Source: Chryseobacterium sp. Leaf405 (GTDB taxonomy: Bacteria > Bacteroidota > Bacteroidia > Flavobacteriales > Weeksellaceae). From it: a stretch of 64,000 nucleotides of DNA. Made by a program: the position numbers and the translations under genes. The notes below the pieces were generated by a model that had not been told where the DNA came from, made no database searches, and saw only the letters and a program-made list of their open reading frames with translations. Below are positions 62,161 to 64,000 of this stretch, in pieces. The stretch lies in contig NZ_LMQN01000012.1 of NCBI RefSeq assembly GCF_001425355.1, positions 413,510 through 477,509 of the forward strand, written 5' to 3'. The stretch's first letter is position 1. Each line of letters begins with the position of its first letter.

Positions 62161-62784
62161 ATGAATATGAAGAATGTATTATTACCGGTATTTTATTTAC
62201 CACCAATTTCATGGTTTTCAGCATTTTTAGATGCTGAGAATGAGATTTTATTTGAACAGTTTGAGAGTTTTCCGAAGCAAACATATAGAAACAGAACCAA
62301 TATTTATGGTGCCAATGGAAAATTGTCATTAATAATTCCGATTGCTCATAATAATAAAAGAGAATTTAAGAATATTGAAATTTCTTACACCGAAGATTGG
62401 AGAAAACTTCACTGGAAGTCAATAAAAACAGCGTATCAAAGTTCTCCTTATTTTGAGTTTTACGAAGATAAATTCAGAAAAATATTTGATTTGAAAGAGA
62501 AAAATTTATTAGATTTTAATCTTAAAAGTCTTGAGATTATCCAGCAGATTCTTAAAACGGAAAAGGCACACTCTTTGAATATAGAATATATCAAAAATCC
62601 GGAAGAACTCAATTTAAGAGAAAGTTTTTCGGCTAAAAATCCTTCAGAATTTGAGATGAATGAATATTATCAGACATTTTCAGATAAGCTTGGATTTTTG
62701 AAAGATTTATCAATTTTGGATCTGATTTGTAACAAAGGACCGGAATCTTTGACTTATATTAAAAATATTAAACAATCATACTAA
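62161..62784 (+). CDS. WbqC family protein
   Basis: A 207-residue protein of the WbqC-like family, whose members are near polysaccharide genes. Hallmarks: LLPVFYLPPISWFSAFL near the N-terminus, RNRTNIYGANGKLSLIIPI and YTEDWRKLHWKSIKTAYQ, and SSPYFEFYED. Function is not established; a transferase role has been suggested for the family. It has no neighbouring glycan genes here. A second ATG at 62167 is possible. The next gene starts 1 nt after its stop. Confidence 0.85.
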   Translation: MNMKNVLLPVFYLPPISWFSAFLDAENEILFEQFESFPKQTYRNRTNIYGANGKLSLIIPIAHNNKREFKNIEISYTEDWRKLHWKSIKTAYQSSPYFEFYEDKFRKIFDLKEKNLLDFNLKSLEIIQQILKTEKAHSLNIEYIKNPEELNLRESFSAKNPSEFEMNEYYQTFSDKLGFLKDLSILDLICNKGPESLTYIKNIKQSY

Positions 62785-62785
62785 C

Positions 62786-64000
62786 ATGAAAAAGGTATTA
62801 TTAGCTGCTGTTTTTTTAGTGGGCTTTAGCTATTCTTACGCTCAGGAAGCGCAACTGAAGGCTGACCAGAATGAAGATAAAGATCTTAAAACTTGGTATC
62901 ATAAAGATTTTGGAACAACAAAAGTATACGGAGTAAATACTGAAAATGCATATAAATTTTTAGAATCTAAAGGTCTTAAACCTAAAACAGTTGTTGTCGG
63001 AGTGCTAGACAGCGGAGTGCAGGTTGATCACCCTGGATTGGTGAAAAATGTATGGACAAATCCAAATGAAGTTCCTAATAACGGTAAAGATGATGACGGA
63101 AACGGTTACATCGACGATATTCACGGATGGAATTTCATCGGTGGTAAAAACGGAGACATCGGAATCGATAATATGGAAGTAACGAGAGTTGTTGCTAAAT
63201 ACAAACCAATTTTTGAAGGTGATGATTCTACTAAAAACAAAGCAAACCAAGCTAAAATGCCAGAAGAGTTTGCGATGTATATGAAGTCTAAAGAACTTTT
63301 CTCTAAGAAAAGTGTTGATGCTAAACAAGGTTTTCAGACGTATACTATGATTAATAATGCCATTCCAACAATGGTAAAATTGTTAAATGGAAAGACTGTT
63401 ACTCCTGAAAATGTTGCTTCAATAAAACCTGCTGAACAAAAAGATGCAATAGTTGTTCAGGTTTTAAATCAAGTTGCTCAAAGCCCTGAGTTTAAAGGAA
63501 AATCTCCTGCTGAGTTTGAAAAAATAATGAAAGAGCAAATGAAAGAAGCTTTGGATTATTTCGGACCTCAGGCAAAGCAGTATGATCTTACTTACGATCC
63601 AAGAAAAGAAATTGTAGGTGATAATTACGATGATTATTCTGAAAAATCTTACGGAAACAACCATTATGAAGGTTCTGATGCAGAACACGGAACTCACGTT
63701 GCGGGTATCATTGCAGGTCTTCCAAACGGAAAAGAGGTTCAGTACGGTGTTGCTTCAAAAGTGGCAAAAATCATGTCTGTAAGAACAGTTCCTAACGGTG
63801 ACGAAAGAGATAAAGATGTTGCTAATGCAATCAGATATGCAGTGGATAATGGTGCTAAAGTTTTAAATATGAGCTTTGGTAAACCGGTTTCTCCAGGTAA
63901 GAATGTTGTTTGGGATGCGTTCAAATATGCTCAGGATAAAGGAGTTCTTTTGGTAAAGGCTGCGGGTAACGAAAACGAAGATGTTGCAGAACATATTGCC
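62786..64000 (+). CDS. S8 family subtilisin-like serine protease (partial, runs off the right edge)
   Basis: The first 405 codons of a secreted protease. A signal peptide (MKKVLLAAVFLVGFSYSYAQ) is followed by the catalytic-Asp motif GVLDSGVQVDHP with Asp75, and the His motif HGTHVAG with His301. The catalytic Ser lies beyond the window. The spacing of 226 residues between Asp and His is far longer than in subtilisin (about 30), so an inserted domain is present, rich in helix-forming residues. AAGNENE at the end fits the oxyanion-hole region. The frame is open without a stop to base 64000. The gene begins 1 nt after the WbqC gene. Confidence 0.9.
   Translation, partial: MKKVLLAAVFLVGFSYSYAQEAQLKADQNEDKDLKTWYHKDFGTTKVYGVNTENAYKFLESKGLKPKTVVVGVLDSGVQVDHPGLVKNVWTNPNEVPNNGKDDDGNGYIDDIHGWNFIGGKNGDIGIDNMEVTRVVAKYKPIFEGDDSTKNKANQAKMPEEFAMYMKSKELFSKKSVDAKQGFQTYTMINNAIPTMVKLLNGKTVTPENVASIKPAEQKDAIVVQVLNQVAQSPEFKGKSPAEFEKIMKEQMKEALDYFGPQAKQYDLTYDPRKEIVGDNYDDYSEKSYGNNHYEGSDAEHGTHVAGIIAGLPNGKEVQYGVASKVAKIMSVRTVPNGDERDKDVANAIRYAVDNGAKVLNMSFGKPVSPGKNVVWDAFKYAQDKGVLLVKAAGNENEDVAEHIA

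Overview
The window is chromosomal DNA from a flavobacterium (Bacteroidota), most likely Chryseobacterium or a close relative. This rests on the low G+C content, on a protein with a type IX secretion C-terminal tail, on TonB-dependent receptor, energy-transducer TonB and S46 peptidase genes of flavobacterial type, and on recurring promoters with a TAnnTTTG -7 box. Shine-Dalgarno sequences are weak or absent and several genes appear to start at TTG. Most of the content is ordinary core genome. The final gene (S8 peptidase) runs off the right edge.

Layout, left to right. (1) 1-7.7 kb, minus strand: a Kdp high-affinity K+ uptake locus, read as sigma-54 response regulator | terminator | two unannotated-type single-span microproteins - kdpF - kdpA - kdpB - kdpC - outer-membrane porin. 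There is no kdpDE pair in view; a sensor may lie beyond the left edge. (2) 7.8-18.5 kb: M16 peptidase, DPP11-type S46 dipeptidyl peptidase, MgtC-family membrane protein, a large secreted leucine-rich-repeat protein with a T9SS tail, and ligA. (3) 18.7-28.1 kb: an Oar-like TonB-dependent receptor, glycerophosphodiester phosphodiesterase, SDR oxidoreductase, prmA, an SH3-like secreted protein, an amidohydrolase and a membrane LytTR regulator. (4) 28.3-29.4 kb: five tRNA genes on the minus strand (Ser-Pro-Arg, then a second Pro-Arg). The Pro-Arg-terminator unit is duplicated, and a decayed gene lies between the copies.

(5) 29.5-37.1 kb: lipoprotein amidase, aspA, and a small surface-glycan group (GT2 and GT-B-like enzymes on plus; FkbM methyltransferase and flippase on minus). 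(6) 37.3-46.9 kb: DEAD-box helicase with a DbpA-type C-terminus, DUF47-PiT phosphate transport pair, an operon of polyprenyl synthase, membrane protein, GSCFA protein, DUF4269 protein and TatD nuclease, then a RhlE-like helicase and a DUF6438 lipoprotein. (7) 47-55.7 kb: zinc-ribbon methyltransferase, porin-like protein, obgE, adk, hpt, ABC-F ATPase, an unrecognised membrane protein and purA. (8) 56-64 kb: TonB, parA-parB-DUF5683, dapB, an oversized lepB, WbqC-family protein and the start of an S8 protease.

The least explained material is intergenic. It includes several dispersed repeat families (a REP-like palindrome, two 45-70 bp families present in more than one copy, a MITE-like element with imperfect inverted ends, and nested 'word' palindromes, one between kdpA and kdpB). 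The two small membrane ORFs that begin the kdp transcript are the best candidate for something undescribed.
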